From: Moraxella sp035181385
GTDB lineage: Bacteria; Pseudomonadota; Gammaproteobacteria; Pseudomonadales; Moraxellaceae
NCBI RefSeq assembly: GCF_035181385.1
Contig: NZ_JAXCJK010000001.1
Coordinates: 806,001-870,000 of the forward strand
Direction: 5' to 3'
Length of the DNA stretch: 64,000 nt
Part shown: positions 42,021 through 51,441 of the stretch, piece by piece
How the letters are laid out: every line of letters begins with the position of its first letter
Numbering within the stretch: the first letter of the stretch is position 1
Notes under the pieces: generated by a model
Database searches by the model: none
What the model saw: the letters and a program-made list of their open reading frames with translations, nothing else
What the model was told of the DNA's origin: nothing
Position numbers and translations under genes: made by a program

Positions 42021-45000
42021 TTAGCTTTCAATATATTTTTGGGCCTCTTCTAGATTGACTGTAACCAAACTTGAGATGCCTGCTGTCGGCATGGTAATGC
42101 CTTTTAGTTCATCAGCGATTTGCATGGCAAGTTTGTTATGACTGATGAAGATGAATTGCACGCTGTCAGCAAGCTCATGAATTAAGCTGGTGAAGCGTGC
42201 AACATTGGCATCATCAAGAGGTGCATCAACTTCGTCCAATACACAAAATGGGGCTGGGTGTTGCTTGAAAATCGCAAAAATCAAACTTAAAGCGGTCAGC
42301 GTTTTTTCACCACCAGACAATACCGCAAGGCGTGAATTTTTCTTACCCTTTGGCTGTGCCATCAACACAAGACCTGCTCGCCATTTATCCGCTTTAGACA
42401 GATTGTCATCATCAATGAGTGCAAGACTTGCCTGACCACCGCCAAAAACCTTGCCAAATAAGGTATTTAGCTCTTCATTGACAGCGTTTAGTGCACCCAA
42501 AAATAGCGATTTTGTTTTTTCATCAATGGCACAAATGGCATCTTTTAATTTCACCATGCTTTGTGTGATGTCATTGATTTGACTGTCCATCGGAGAGACA
42601 CGCTCTTCAAGCTCTTTGAGCTCTTGGGCTGCTGCCAAGTTGACCGCACCCAGCTGAGCAAGCTGTGCTTTAATGTCGTCAAGATGGGCGCTATTGTCTT
42701 TAAATTTGGGTGGCTTGGCACGAAAATCTGCCAAAGTCGATGGCAGGTTAAAGTTCTCATCAAGGCGAACCATCTCATGGGCCAAATCACTTAATCGACT
42801 CTCACCCACCGCCACATCTGCGGTGATTTGAGCAGATTGCGCCTGAGCTTTGGCAAAATTAGCATGAGCCTCTGTCAGATTCTCTTGAAGCTTAGCTTGC
42901 ATGAGTTGTAAAGTTTTGGCGGCCGACTCATGTTCTTCGCTGGTGATTTTCAACATGGCAGTCTGAGCTTTTGCATTTTTAAACACCGCTTCTAGCTCAG
43001 GCAGTTTGGCAGTCAGCTTCTCTTGCGTGTCTTTAACCAGCTTTATGTCAATATCCGCCTGCTCGGCATTTTTCTTGGCAAGTTCAAGCAGTCGCTGACT
43101 GTGCGTTTTTTTCTGTGCCAGCGTATTAATTTTTAGTTGCAACGCTTGATACTCATCATTTAAGGTTTTGACCTGAGCATTCATTTCGTCCATATTTTTG
43201 GTCATTGCAAGCATCGCATTTTGAGCAGTCTCAAATTTTGGCAAATGCTCGGCAAGTTGCTTACAGATGTCATCAAGCTCCATCTCTAGCGACTTTAATT
43301 CCCCACTGATTTCATTTTTCTCTTCATCAAGCCGTGCTTTATTTTTGACAAAATTTTCTCGCTTAATGGCATCGGTTTGCACTGCAGCGGTCAATGTTAA
43401 GTGTGCTTGTTGTGCTTTATGTAGACTTGCTAAAATTGCTGTCATTTGGGCGGTACGCTCATCATGGGCAATTTTAAGATTTTCAAGCTGAGCGGTATGA
43501 GCCTTTAATGTCTTTTCACTGTTTGCCAATTCATCTTCAACGTCATTTAATTCATCTTCAAGCTCGGCAAGTCGCTGACTGTGCTGGGCTTTTTGACTCA
43601 GCACAGATGATTCTGCCCCAAAAGCACTGGTGTGCATCACGCCAAAGATACCAATCAGCCAGCCTGTTGCTGTCAAAATCAGCCGACCATCGGACGCCTT
43701 ATTTTTAAGTTGTGCCAAAGCATTATCGGTCAAATCACCATCAAAAAGATAGCAGTGATCAAAAAGCTTTAAGCGTGGCGAGTCAAACAATTGTCCAAAA
43801 GCAATCAGCTGACCATCATTCACGCCATAGCCACCACCTGTGGTAAAAATACTGCAAGTAGCATTTTTATCTTTAATGTCTGGCATGGACAAGACCGACC
43901 TAATTTCAACATCGTCTGAAACCTGAGCGTTGAGCCAAAAACCCAAAAATCCATCAAGCACGCCTGCAAATTTTTCTCCATGACAACTTAATTTCACCAC
44001 ATCTTTTAGGCGTGGCAGATGCGAAAAATCACTCATCTCTTTGCAAACTTCTTGCACAACGGGCTTGGCATGGAGCATTTTATGCAAAATGTCGTATTCA
44101 CTAGACAAAGCAGCATGGCGTTTTTCAAGAGTACCATACTCACTTTGGGCAGTCTGCACCAGCTTATTTAACTCATCTAGCTTCTCTTTATCATCAAATT
44201 CTGCCAAAGAATCTTGGCGAAGTTTGAGGGTATTGATTTCATCAGACAGGCGTTTTAATTCATCATTATCCGTTGTATTTTCCTGTGCCAATGACTGCCC
44301 GCTTATTACCAGCTCATTATGTCTTTTCATCCATTTTTCACGAGCATTTAGCACACGCAATTTTTGTGATTCGGCAAGTTTTTGGGCATTTTCCAGCGTG
44401 TTTTTTTGTGCTTGCAAGGCATTTACTTCATCACGAACACCCTGCCAGTTGTCTTGAATTGCAGATAATTGAGATTTTTTGGTAGCCAAATTTTCACTAA
44501 GCATGGTTAAATTTGGTGTGATTTGATTAAGTTCATCATCAATTTTGGCAAGCTCATCTGTTGAATGCCTGATGTCATCATTCGCCTCTGACTTAATGGT
44601 GTTTAGACGATGAAGCTTCTCATCAGATTGGCCAAGCTCTTGACTTACTGTATAAAAATTATGTTGGGCTGTTTGTTCTGCCATCTGTGCATTATGATAC
44701 TTATCCTTTGCATCATCTTTTAGCCACTGCCCTTCGGCAACTTTCGCAGACAAGCGATCCAATTCAGCTTTAGCTTTATTGACAATATTGGTAAGCACAG
44801 TAAAATCATCGTTACTGCTTTGCTGTTCTAATTTTTTATTCTCATGATATTGCCACGCCTCAAAAATGCGTTTTAGCAAATCCTCTTTGTTAATTTTTTC
44901 AATTTCAGCGTTCAGCTCTTGGTATTTTTTGGCAGATTCTGCTTGACGAAGTAGCGTGCGTTGCTGTTTTTTCAGTTCGCCTTGCAGGTCTGATAGTCGC

Positions 45001-45584
45001 TCTAGGTTGTCTTTTGCCTCGTCTAGTTTCTTTTGCGTCTCTTCACGCCGTGCCTGATAGCGAGACACGCCAGCCCCCTCCTCAATGAATGAACGAAGCT
45101 CCATAGGGCTTGACTCAACAATACGCCCAATCATGCCCTGCTCGATGACAGCATAGCTACGAGCACCCAGCCCTGTGCCAAGAAAAACATCAATCACATC
45201 ACGGCGACGCACTCGCTGACCATTGATGAAGTAATCAGATTTACCATCTTTGGTTACTTGGCGGCGGAGGGTCAACTCTTGGTACAAATTTAAGGCATGG
45301 CGAATGCCAGTCGTCTCATCTTGGGTATGCTCAAAGGTCAGCTCCACACTCGCCAAGGACTTGGCAGCTCGCCCTTCTACGCCTGCAAAAATCACATCAC
45401 TCATCGCTCCACCACGAAGCTGTTTGGCAGAAGTCTCACCCAACACCCAGCGAATGGCATCAATGACATTAGACTTACCACAGCCATTAGGCCCTACAAT
45501 GGCAGTAATGTCATGCTTAAAGGTAAAAGTAGTTGGATTGGCAAAGGATTTAAAGCCAGCAAGTTTTAAGGATTTTAGACGCAT
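42021..45584 (-). CDS. smc: Chromosome segregation protein SMC
   Basis: SMC is the ATPase of the Smc-ScpAB condensin that organises and segregates the chromosome. From MRLKSLKLAGFKSF (ATG 45582-45584) it is 1187 residues. Walker A is IVGPNGCGKSNVIDAIRWVL, a coiled coil runs from about 165 to 490, and the hinge is at about 500-650. A second coiled coil follows, then the signature LSGGEKTLTALSLIFAIF and Walker B CVLDEVDAPLDDANV. An in-frame start at 45617 is less likely. The scpA and scpB genes are elsewhere. Presence of SMC rather than MukB fits Moraxellaceae. Confidence 0.97.
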   Translation of the reverse strand: MRLKSLKLAGFKSFANPTTFTFKHDITAIVGPNGCGKSNVIDAIRWVLGETSAKQLRGGAMSDVIFAGVEGRAAKSLASVELTFEHTQDETTGIRHALNLYQELTLRRQVTKDGKSDYFINGQRVRRRDVIDVFLGTGLGARSYAVIEQGMIGRIVESSPMELRSFIEEGAGVSRYQARREETQKKLDEAKDNLERLSDLQGELKKQQRTLLRQAESAKKYQELNAEIEKINKEDLLKRIFEAWQYHENKKLEQQSSNDDFTVLTNIVNKAKAELDRLSAKVAEGQWLKDDAKDKYHNAQMAEQTAQHNFYTVSQELGQSDEKLHRLNTIKSEANDDIRHSTDELAKIDDELNQITPNLTMLSENLATKKSQLSAIQDNWQGVRDEVNALQAQKNTLENAQKLAESQKLRVLNAREKWMKRHNELVISGQSLAQENTTDNDELKRLSDEINTLKLRQDSLAEFDDKEKLDELNKLVQTAQSEYGTLEKRHAALSSEYDILHKMLHAKPVVQEVCKEMSDFSHLPRLKDVVKLSCHGEKFAGVLDGFLGFWLNAQVSDDVEIRSVLSMPDIKDKNATCSIFTTGGGYGVNDGQLIAFGQLFDSPRLKLFDHCYLFDGDLTDNALAQLKNKASDGRLILTATGWLIGIFGVMHTSAFGAESSVLSQKAQHSQRLAELEDELNDVEDELANSEKTLKAHTAQLENLKIAHDERTAQMTAILASLHKAQQAHLTLTAAVQTDAIKRENFVKNKARLDEEKNEISGELKSLEMELDDICKQLAEHLPKFETAQNAMLAMTKNMDEMNAQVKTLNDEYQALQLKINTLAQKKTHSQRLLELAKKNAEQADIDIKLVKDTQEKLTAKLPELEAVFKNAKAQTAMLKITSEEHESAAKTLQLMQAKLQENLTEAHANFAKAQAQSAQITADVAVGESRLSDLAHEMVRLDENFNLPSTLADFRAKPPKFKDNSAHLDDIKAQLAQLGAVNLAAAQELKELEERVSPMDSQINDITQSMVKLKDAICAIDEKTKSLFLGALNAVNEELNTLFGKVFGGGQASLALIDDDNLSKADKWRAGLVLMAQPKGKKNSRLAVLSGGEKTLTALSLIFAIFKQHPAPFCVLDEVDAPLDDANVARFTSLIHELADSVQFIFISHNKLAMQIADELKGITMPTAGISSLVTVNLEEAQKYIES

Positions 45585-45785
45585 AATGAATGATAAAAAT
45601 CTTAGGATAAAAGACAAGTATTATAGCAAATTTTACAAAAATTTTATCCAAGTTTCTTTTAGATAATTCGATCAATAAGCCCAGTATTTTTAGATTGACA
45701 GGATATGCGGGGGGGTAGAATATCGTGTATTTGATTAAAACAGTCTAGGGATTTATATGTTTTTTATTGACTCTTTGCTTATTAA
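45585..45785. other. Non-coding stretch between smc and the HNH remnant, with G7 tract
   Basis: It should hold the smc promoter. A run of seven G (45709-45715) stands out in otherwise A+T-rich DNA. None of the frames across it stays open if the run loses or gains one G, so it is not evidence of a phase-variable gene. Confidence 0.45.
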
Positions 45786-46061
45786 GGCTATGCTAATAAC
45801 TGGGATCAGATTTCACAGCGATACCGCCAAGATAAAAACTGGACTTGCGAAGAATGCGATGTAAACCTAACCAGCCATCGACAACTACTTGATGTTCATC
45901 ATATAAATGGAGTCAAGCAACATAATCATTACAGTAATTTAAAAGTCCTATGCAAAGAATGCCATGGCAAACAGCCTTATCATAGTCATTATCTTAACAG
46001 CATTTCACAAGATGCCCTAGAAACCCTACGATACATCAAAAAAGAACAGGGCATCATTTAA
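45786..46061 (+). pseudogene. HNH endonuclease remnant (5' end lost)
   Basis: The open frame from after a stop at 45783-45785 to TAA at 46059-46061 encodes about 91 residues with no ATG, GTG or TTG near its beginning. It reads GYANNWDQISQRYRQDKNW, then a zinc-binding CEEC, the HNH core DVHHINGVKQHNHYSNLKVL and CKECH. A functional gene would need an upstream N-terminal part, which is not in any upstream frame. It is either a decayed accessory nuclease or a fragment left by rearrangement next to smc. Confidence 0.75.
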
Positions 46062-46070
46062 AATATCACA

Positions 46071-46111
46071 CCCAACAAAAAACCCTGCAAATGGCAGGGT
46101 TTTTTGTTGGG
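46071..46111. terminator. Very strong bidirectional terminator
   Basis: A perfect 18-bp stem (46071-46088 with 46094-46111) with a five-base loop and six-A/six-T runs within the arms. It ends four bases before the stop of the TSUP gene on the minus strand. Confidence 0.85.
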
Positions 46112-46114
46112 GAA

Positions 46115-46936
46115 TTAGGCCATACTACCATACACCAACTGTATGCCTACCACAATCAACAGACAGGCAAAGGTTTTTTTAAGCGTAGCGGCTGGCATTT
46201 TGTGAGCGATTTTCGCCCCCAATTTGGCGGTAATGAAGCTTGCCATACTAATCGCCACGAACGCAGGCAGATGTACAAAACCAATCAACCCGCTCACAGA
46301 CTCACCCATATTTGCCACATGACTTTGTCCAAACCACATAAAACCCAATGCCCCTGCGATGGCAATTGGCAAACCACAGGCAGCACTTGTTCCAACCGCT
46401 TGCTTAATTGGTAGGCCTGCGTGCGTAAGATAAGGGACATTCAGACTCCCCCCACCAATCCCAAAAATTGCTGACGCCATGCCAATCACCACGCCTGCAA
46501 TGCCTTGGTTAAGCGGCTTAGGCAAAGGCTTGATGTTCTCATCTGATTTTTTCATGAACATTTGTACAGACATGGCAATGGCAAATACGCCAATCAGCCC
46601 TTGCAAATACTGACCATGAATAAGGGTAGCCACCCACGCACCCAACAACGCCCCAAATACAAGACCAAAAGTTAGATTTTTAAACACATCCCAACGCACA
46701 CCCCCTTTTTTATTGTGGGCGGTCAAAGAGCTGATGGAGGTAATGATGATGGTCGCCAGTGCTGTTCCTACTGAAACATGGGGGATAATCTCACTTGCAA
46801 AGCCGTATGCACCCAAAATCCACACAAGTGCAGGCACGATAATCAATCCACCACCCACACCAAACAGTCCTGCACACACTCCAGCAAACGCCCCTGCGAT
46901 GACAAACCATAAATACATCATTTGTACAAATTCCAA
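46115..46936 (-). CDS. TSUP family (TauE/SafE) transporter
   Basis: The 273-residue inner-membrane protein has eight hydrophobic segments with the internal repeat typical of TauE/SafE permeases: GVCAGLFGVGGGLIIVPAL in the first half and GMASAIFGIGGGSLNVPYL in the second. Family members export sulfite, sulfoacetate or related organosulfur anions. The substrate here is unknown and no sulfur-metabolism genes are adjacent. It is divergent from birA and ends against a strong terminator. Confidence 0.9.
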   Translation of the reverse strand: MEFVQMMYLWFVIAGAFAGVCAGLFGVGGGLIIVPALVWILGAYGFASEIIPHVSVGTALATIIITSISSLTAHNKKGGVRWDVFKNLTFGLVFGALLGAWVATLIHGQYLQGLIGVFAIAMSVQMFMKKSDENIKPLPKPLNQGIAGVVIGMASAIFGIGGGSLNVPYLTHAGLPIKQAVGTSAACGLPIAIAGALGFMWFGQSHVANMGESVSGLIGFVHLPAFVAISMASFITAKLGAKIAHKMPAATLKKTFACLLIVVGIQLVYGSMA

Positions 46937-46983
46937 ATAAAATTTATGATATTATACCGTATTTTTCTCGTTTTGAAAAAATT

Positions 46984-47841
46984 ATGTCTGATTTTCTCAC
47001 GCCGATGACACATACTCATTTTACCAATATTGATAGCACCAATACCGCCTTGATGCACGCCATCATCAACGGTAAGTTATCCCATGACAAACACCATCTT
47101 TATACCGCCGACCACCAAACATCAGGACGAGGACAGCATGGACGCTGCTGGGTGAGCGGTGCAGGCAATGTGTTTTTAACCCTATTCACACCAATCGGTC
47201 AAAATCATTTTGAACTGCACCAATTATCAGGTCTGTTGTCGCTTGCGGTAGCTTTTGAGCTTGGTGATTTAGCCATCATTCAAAAAATTAACCAAATCCG
47301 TCTTTTAAACAACCTATCCCCTGTTGGCATAAAATGGGCAAATGATATCGGCTTTTATGATGAATCTTTGGGTGTGTTTCATAAACTGGCAGGCATCTTG
47401 ATAGAGCCTATTTTTAAAAAAATATCCAACAAAAGTACACTGGTTGGCGTAGTGGTTGGCGTGGGTCTAAATGTCAATACCTCGCCCACGATTCAAGATG
47501 GGCTGTATCAAGCGACTTGCCTAAAAATGCTAGACACTGCCATTAATATCCACGCCAAAGATTTATACACCCCAATGGCAAATGCAATACTTCAAGCGGT
47601 ACACATTTGCAACAGATGCAAAGAACCAATGTATTTACAATATTTCATTGATAAATTCAATGCCCATCATCTTTTAAACAACCAAAACATACAAATTTTT
47701 ATACAAAACAACATGACCGATGTATTTGCACAAGGCAGATGTATTGGCATTGGCAGTCAAGGCGAGCTACTATTGGCACATCATGATGATATCACACCCA
47801 TTTATGCAGGCATGGCAAAAATTATTAAGGAAAATCAGTGA
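46984..47841 (+). CDS. birA: Biotin-[acetyl-CoA-carboxylase] ligase
   Basis: BirA biotinylates the AccB subunit of acetyl-CoA carboxylase. The 285-residue protein starts with the catalytic domain (FTNIDSTNTALMH), has the biotinyl-AMP loop TSGRGQHGRCWVS, then GIKWANDI and LVGVVVGVGLNVN. The N-terminal winged-helix DNA-binding domain of E. coli BirA is missing, so it is a ligase without a repressor function. Its TGA overlaps the GTG start of coaX. Confidence 0.93.
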   Translation: MSDFLTPMTHTHFTNIDSTNTALMHAIINGKLSHDKHHLYTADHQTSGRGQHGRCWVSGAGNVFLTLFTPIGQNHFELHQLSGLLSLAVAFELGDLAIIQKINQIRLLNNLSPVGIKWANDIGFYDESLGVFHKLAGILIEPIFKKISNKSTLVGVVVGVGLNVNTSPTIQDGLYQATCLKMLDTAINIHAKDLYTPMANAILQAVHICNRCKEPMYLQYFIDKFNAHHLLNNQNIQIFIQNNMTDVFAQGRCIGIGSQGELLLAHHDDITPIYAGMAKIIKENQ

Positions 47842-48557
47842 AAAAACTTTGGCTAGATTTGGGGAACACTCGCCTAAAATATTGGGTGGCTGATGACGAT
47901 ACCATCATCGCTCATGATGCAAGAGAGCATCTAAAAGCCCCCAATGAATTATTATTGGGTTTGCTTGGGACTTTGGCAAGCTTTGAGCCACAATTTATCG
48001 GCATTTCTAGCGTCTTGGGCGAAAAAATCAATAGCACAATCCACGAGACTTTGCAAATCTTTAATGTCCCATTCCAATTTGCCAAAGTCGATGCTCATCA
48101 TGAGCTTTTGATGAGTCGCTACCATTCGCACCAACTTGGCGTAGATAGGTGGTTGCAAATGCTGGGGGTGGTAGATGCCCAGCAAAAACAATGTGTGGTG
48201 GGCTGTGGCACGGCTTTAACGATTGATTTGATTGAGCATGGCATGCATTTGGGTGGCTATATCCTACCCAATGTTTATATGCAACGCCATGCCCTATATG
48301 CTGGTACTCAGCAGATTGCTGTCAAGGCTGGACGATTTGACAGCATAGAGCTTGGGCGGACAACCTTTGATGCTGTCAATCATGGTGTGCTGTTTGGCAT
48401 AGTAGGGACAGTGCGTACAATCATGACAGACCATCCTGACTTTACCATGACACTGACAGGTGGTGGGGCAGACATGATAAATCAACAGCTTAAAAACAAA
48501 CTGCCTATCGAGCCAGAATTATTACTAAAAGGTCTAAAACGCTATTTTCAAGATTAA
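47838..48557 (+). CDS. coaX: Type III pantothenate kinase
   Basis: CoaX phosphorylates pantothenate, the first step of CoA synthesis. The 239-residue ASKHA-fold protein has LDLGNTRLKYW at the N-terminus, LGVDRWLQMLG and CGTALTIDLIEHG. The GTG start at 47838 overlaps the birA stop by four bases, a translationally coupled pair common in gammaproteobacteria. It depends on a monovalent cation and is not feedback-inhibited, by family knowledge. Confidence 0.94.
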   Translation: MKKLWLDLGNTRLKYWVADDDTIIAHDAREHLKAPNELLLGLLGTLASFEPQFIGISSVLGEKINSTIHETLQIFNVPFQFAKVDAHHELLMSRYHSHQLGVDRWLQMLGVVDAQQKQCVVGCGTALTIDLIEHGMHLGGYILPNVYMQRHALYAGTQQIAVKAGRFDSIELGRTTFDAVNHGVLFGIVGTVRTIMTDHPDFTMTLTGGGADMINQQLKNKLPIEPELLLKGLKRYFQD

Positions 48558-48612
48558 CAAACCACACAATCGAACGCAACAAAAAGTTGCCAGTTTGGTG
48601 GTTTTTTAAAAC

Positions 48613-49044
48613 CTAATTTAGCAAAATCGCAAAATAAAACAGAATCACACAACACAGCAGGCTTAATAACCATAGTACCGAACGCAACAACGGTAAGTTC
48701 TGTGCATACGCCATGCCATAGCCAATTCTCAAAAATACATACAGCCATGCAATCATGTTAATCACATTTTGTGGCACAAAACAATACATGGCGACCAAAA
48801 CAGCTGCTAAAAATATTGGCAAACCCTCAAAGCTATTGGCTTGCACGGCATTTAGTCTGGCAGCCAGTCCTGTGGTTCTGCCCAAAAAATCCCTTGGATT
48901 GGCATTATCTGACATCTTAAAACCACCCACAATCTTAGCAAGTGCAGCAAATGCAAATGGCAACAGACAAGCCACCAGCATCGCCTGAATTGCCAAACCA
49001 ATCTTTGGCGAAAAGTTCGCCACAAACATCACAAAACCATTCAT
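48613..49044 (-). CDS. MAPEG family membrane protein
   Basis: The 143-residue protein has four hydrophobic helices and the MAPEG-like loop ARLNAVQANSFEGLPIFLAA, corresponding to RxxxxxxNxxE in the eicosanoid/glutathione metabolism superfamily. Bacterial members are small inner-membrane proteins, mostly of unknown substrate. The Asn and Glu involved in glutathione binding are retained. It is convergent with coaX and lies after the osmC-like gene on the same strand. Confidence 0.85.
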   Translation of the reverse strand: MNGFVMFVANFSPKIGLAIQAMLVACLLPFAFAALAKIVGGFKMSDNANPRDFLGRTTGLAARLNAVQANSFEGLPIFLAAVLVAMYCFVPQNVINMIAWLYVFLRIGYGMAYAQNLPLLRSVLWLLSLLCCVILFYFAILLN

Positions 49045-49098
49045 AATTTATTATTTCGCCATATTTTAATATCAATGATATTAATATCATCAACTTTT

Positions 49099-49521
49099 TT
49101 AACTTTTTATTACAATCTCATAACCATGCGTGATATTCACACCTCCATCGGCAAGCATCTTAGATGCAGAACAGTACTTATCAGCAGACAGCTCAATGGC
49201 CTTGGCAACTTGACTGTCTTTAATGTCCGAACCAGTAACCACAAAATGCAAATGAATGTCGGTAAATACCGCAGGTACGGCATCAGCACGCTTGGCAGAT
49301 ATTTCACAGCGAACGTCAACAACCGCCTGTCTGGATTTTTTTAAAATACTCACCACATCATAGCTGGCACAACCACCAAGCCCCATCAAAATCAGCTCCA
49401 TCGGACGCGCACCAAGTTCTTGCGATGAATCAATCATCACATCATGACCTGAACCGCTGGTCGCCTTAAAATTAATCACATCGTTTTTTAGCCATGACAC
49501 GCTGGCATTCATATCAGTCAT
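49099..49521 (-). CDS. OsmC family protein
   Basis: The 140-residue cytoplasmic protein matches the OsmC/Ohr family of thiol peroxidases. It has GSGHDVMIDSSQELGARPMELILMGLGGCASYDV, split here for description as the SxxxGarPmElil helix and the GGCASYDVV segment with the peroxidatic Cys. The resolving Cys may be in DKYCSASKML. It is of the YhfA type rather than Ohr by length and motifs. The substrate is unknown. It is divergent from rppH. Confidence 0.88.
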   Translation of the reverse strand: MTDMNASVSWLKNDVINFKATSGSGHDVMIDSSQELGARPMELILMGLGGCASYDVVSILKKSRQAVVDVRCEISAKRADAVPAVFTDIHLHFVVTGSDIKDSQVAKAIELSADKYCSASKMLADGGVNITHGYEIVIKS

Positions 49522-49848
49522 TTTATCGTTTTCCTATTTAGTTTAGTCATTGATAGTCAATGATGAGCTTATGAAGTATTTTATCAAGCAAAAATATTCT
49601 CTACTATGACAGCTTTTAATCATTTTTTCAAGTACAATCCCTTTTTTCATTTTTTCATTATTAAAATTAAAATTTAAAACTCATCTAGTCTCTGCCAGCT
49701 TATCATTTCAAATCATTTCAAGACCCAATCTATGCCATCGCCTTAATAAAATCTTTGATTGATAGCATCAAAAACACCACAGAAACATTTTAATGCAAAA
49801 AAATATTACACTTTTTGTAAAAAATTTGTTTTAATAGTAGGTATGTTA
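49522..49848. other. Intergenic region between the osmC-like gene and rppH
   Basis: The stretch is A+T-rich without a gene. A possible rppH promoter is TTACAC (49806-49811) and TTTAAT (49830-49835) with an 18-base spacer, predicting a start near 49842. Confidence 0.4.
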
Positions 49849-49876
49849 TCTGCCATGATTTATGGCAGAATTTTTT
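49849..49876 (+). promoter_or_regulatory. Terminator-like hairpin in the rppH leader
   Basis: TCTGCCAT (49849-49856) and ATGGCAGA (49862-49869) form a perfect 8-bp stem with a five-base loop, followed by six T, two A and eight T. There is no plus-strand gene upstream for at least 1.3 kb, so it lies in the rppH leader itself and could attenuate it. Confidence 0.6.
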
Positions 49877-49902
49877 AATTTTTTTTAATAATGAGTTTAG
49901 TC

Positions 49903-50403
49903 ATGATTGATTCAGACGGCTTTCGAGCCAATGTCGGTATCATCTTGGCAAATACACAAGGGCAAGTACTTTGGGCAAAACGCATTGGACACAACAGTTG
50001 GCAATTTCCACAAGGTGGTATCGATTATGGTGAGACCCCACTTGATGCAATGTATCGCGAACTGTACGAGGAGGTTGGACTACAACCACATCATGTTGAA
50101 TTGCTCGCCGTAACAAAAGATTGGCTACGCTATCGCCTGCCAAAACGTTATGTTCGCACCAATCAAGAGCCTTTGTGCATTGGGCAAAAACAAAAATGGT
50201 TTTTGCTTCGCTTAGATGAAAATAACACCAAACACATACGCTTTGATACATCAAAACCAGAATTTGATGAATGGCAGTGGGTCAGTTACTGGTACCCACT
50301 AGACCAAGTGGTCGCCTTTAAGCGGGGTGTGTATCAAAGAGCACTGCAAGAACTGATAAAAGAACTCCCTTTAAAAAAGGAACTGACTTTATCTTATTCT
50401 TAA
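49903..50403 (+). CDS. rppH: RNA pyrophosphohydrolase
   Basis: RppH removes pyrophosphate from 5'-triphosphorylated mRNA and so triggers RNase E-dependent decay. The protein has IDSDGFRANVGIILAN at the start and the Nudix box GGIDYGETPLDAMYRELYEEVGL, given here as G-x5-E-x7-REL-x-EEVG. The ATG at 49903 (166 aa) aligns with the usual N-terminus; an ATG at 49891 would add four residues. The size matches E. coli (176). Its leader holds a terminator-like hairpin. It is monocistronic with its own terminator. Confidence 0.95.
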   Translation: MIDSDGFRANVGIILANTQGQVLWAKRIGHNSWQFPQGGIDYGETPLDAMYRELYEEVGLQPHHVELLAVTKDWLRYRLPKRYVRTNQEPLCIGQKQKWFLLRLDENNTKHIRFDTSKPEFDEWQWVSYWYPLDQVVAFKRGVYQRALQELIKELPLKKELTLSYS

Positions 50404-50410
50404 GCCAAAC

Positions 50411-50446
50411 AAAAAAAAGATCAGCCAAAAGCTTGATCTTTTTTTT
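50411..50446 (+). terminator. Intrinsic terminator of rppH
   Basis: An eight-A run plus GATCA pairs with TGATC plus an eight-T run, with AGC/GCT able to extend the stem. Confidence 0.85.
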
Positions 50447-50475
50447 ATATCACTTACGGCATCATCTTGTTAAAA

Positions 50476-50506
50476 TTGAAAAAAATTAGGTATTTTTTGC
50501 TATAAT
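50476..50506 (+). promoter_or_regulatory. Possible promoter of lgt
   Basis: TTGAAA (50476-50481) and a perfect TATAAT (50501-50506) have a 19-base spacer, slightly long. The lgt start is 46 bases downstream of the -10. Confidence 0.45.
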
Positions 50507-50551
50507 AAACAAAATTTTTTATAAAACATTCATCGTCTGGCAAATCACTCT

Positions 50552-51415
50552 ATGGCAATTTTCCACCCACAATATAATCCTGTTGCCCTAAATTTGGGCT
50601 TTATTGAGCTACATTGGTATGGTCTTATGTACATGTTAGCATTTTTATCCGCCTATATTTTGGCCACTTGGCGTGCTAAAAAGTATGGTGATTTGAGCAC
50701 CGAAATGGTGTCGGATTTGGTGTTTTTTGGTGCCATGGGTGTCATTTTGGGTGGTAGAATTGGTTATGTCATTTTATATAATTTTGGTGAATTCATCTCC
50801 AATCCCGCCTATATTTTTCGTGTTTGGGAAGGTGGCATGAGCTTTCATGGGGGCTTTGTTGGTGTTATCATTGCCATGCTATGGTTTGCCAAAAAATATC
50901 AAAAACACCCATTTACCATATTAGACTTTATTGCTCCTTGTGTACCGCTAGGTTTGCTATTTGGACGAATTGGCAACTTTATTAATGGCGAGCTGTGGGG
51001 GCGTGTGTCGCATGGCGATTATGCACACTTAATGTATTTTCCACAAGCAATTGCTGCCGATTACGAGCTGATTAGCCAAAACCCAGATTTAATGAGCATT
51101 GCCACACAATTTGGCGAATATCACCTATTACCACGCCACCCAAGCCAACTTTATCAAGCATTCACCGAAGGCGTTGTTTTATTCATCACGCTGTGGTTTT
51201 TTAGTGCCAAGCCACGCCCACGATACGCCATTTCTGCTTTATTTTTGCTTGGCTATGGCATCAGCCGATTTACCACTGAGTTTTTCCGTCAGCCAGACAT
51301 TGGCTATGAGCTGATTTTTGGTTGGATGAGTAAAGGTCAATTATACAGCCTACCGATGATTTTTTTTGGTGTAATCTTGATGGTATTGGCATATAAAAAT
51401 AAGAATTTTGATTAG
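50552..51415 (+). CDS. lgt: Phosphatidylglycerol-prolipoprotein diacylglyceryl transferase
   Basis: Lgt adds diacylglycerol to the lipobox Cys of prolipoproteins, the step before LspA. The 287-residue inner-membrane protein has seven hydrophobic segments and the Lgt signature GRIGNFINGELWGR. HPSQLYQAFTEG holds further conserved residues, and FHGGF contains the conserved His. It heads an lgt-thyA-folA cluster, the lgt-thyA order being widely conserved; thyA starts 26 bases downstream. Confidence 0.96.
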   Translation: MAIFHPQYNPVALNLGFIELHWYGLMYMLAFLSAYILATWRAKKYGDLSTEMVSDLVFFGAMGVILGGRIGYVILYNFGEFISNPAYIFRVWEGGMSFHGGFVGVIIAMLWFAKKYQKHPFTILDFIAPCVPLGLLFGRIGNFINGELWGRVSHGDYAHLMYFPQAIAADYELISQNPDLMSIATQFGEYHLLPRHPSQLYQAFTEGVVLFITLWFFSAKPRPRYAISALFLLGYGISRFTTEFFRQPDIGYELIFGWMSKGQLYSLPMIFFGVILMVLAYKNKNFD

Positions 51416-51441
51416 CAAAAAAGCCCGATAAGAGATCAACG

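Noticed and set aside
45700..45760. Phase-variable gene switched by the G7 tract
   Set aside because: I translated the frame from the nearby ATG with six, seven and eight G; each ends within about ten codons.
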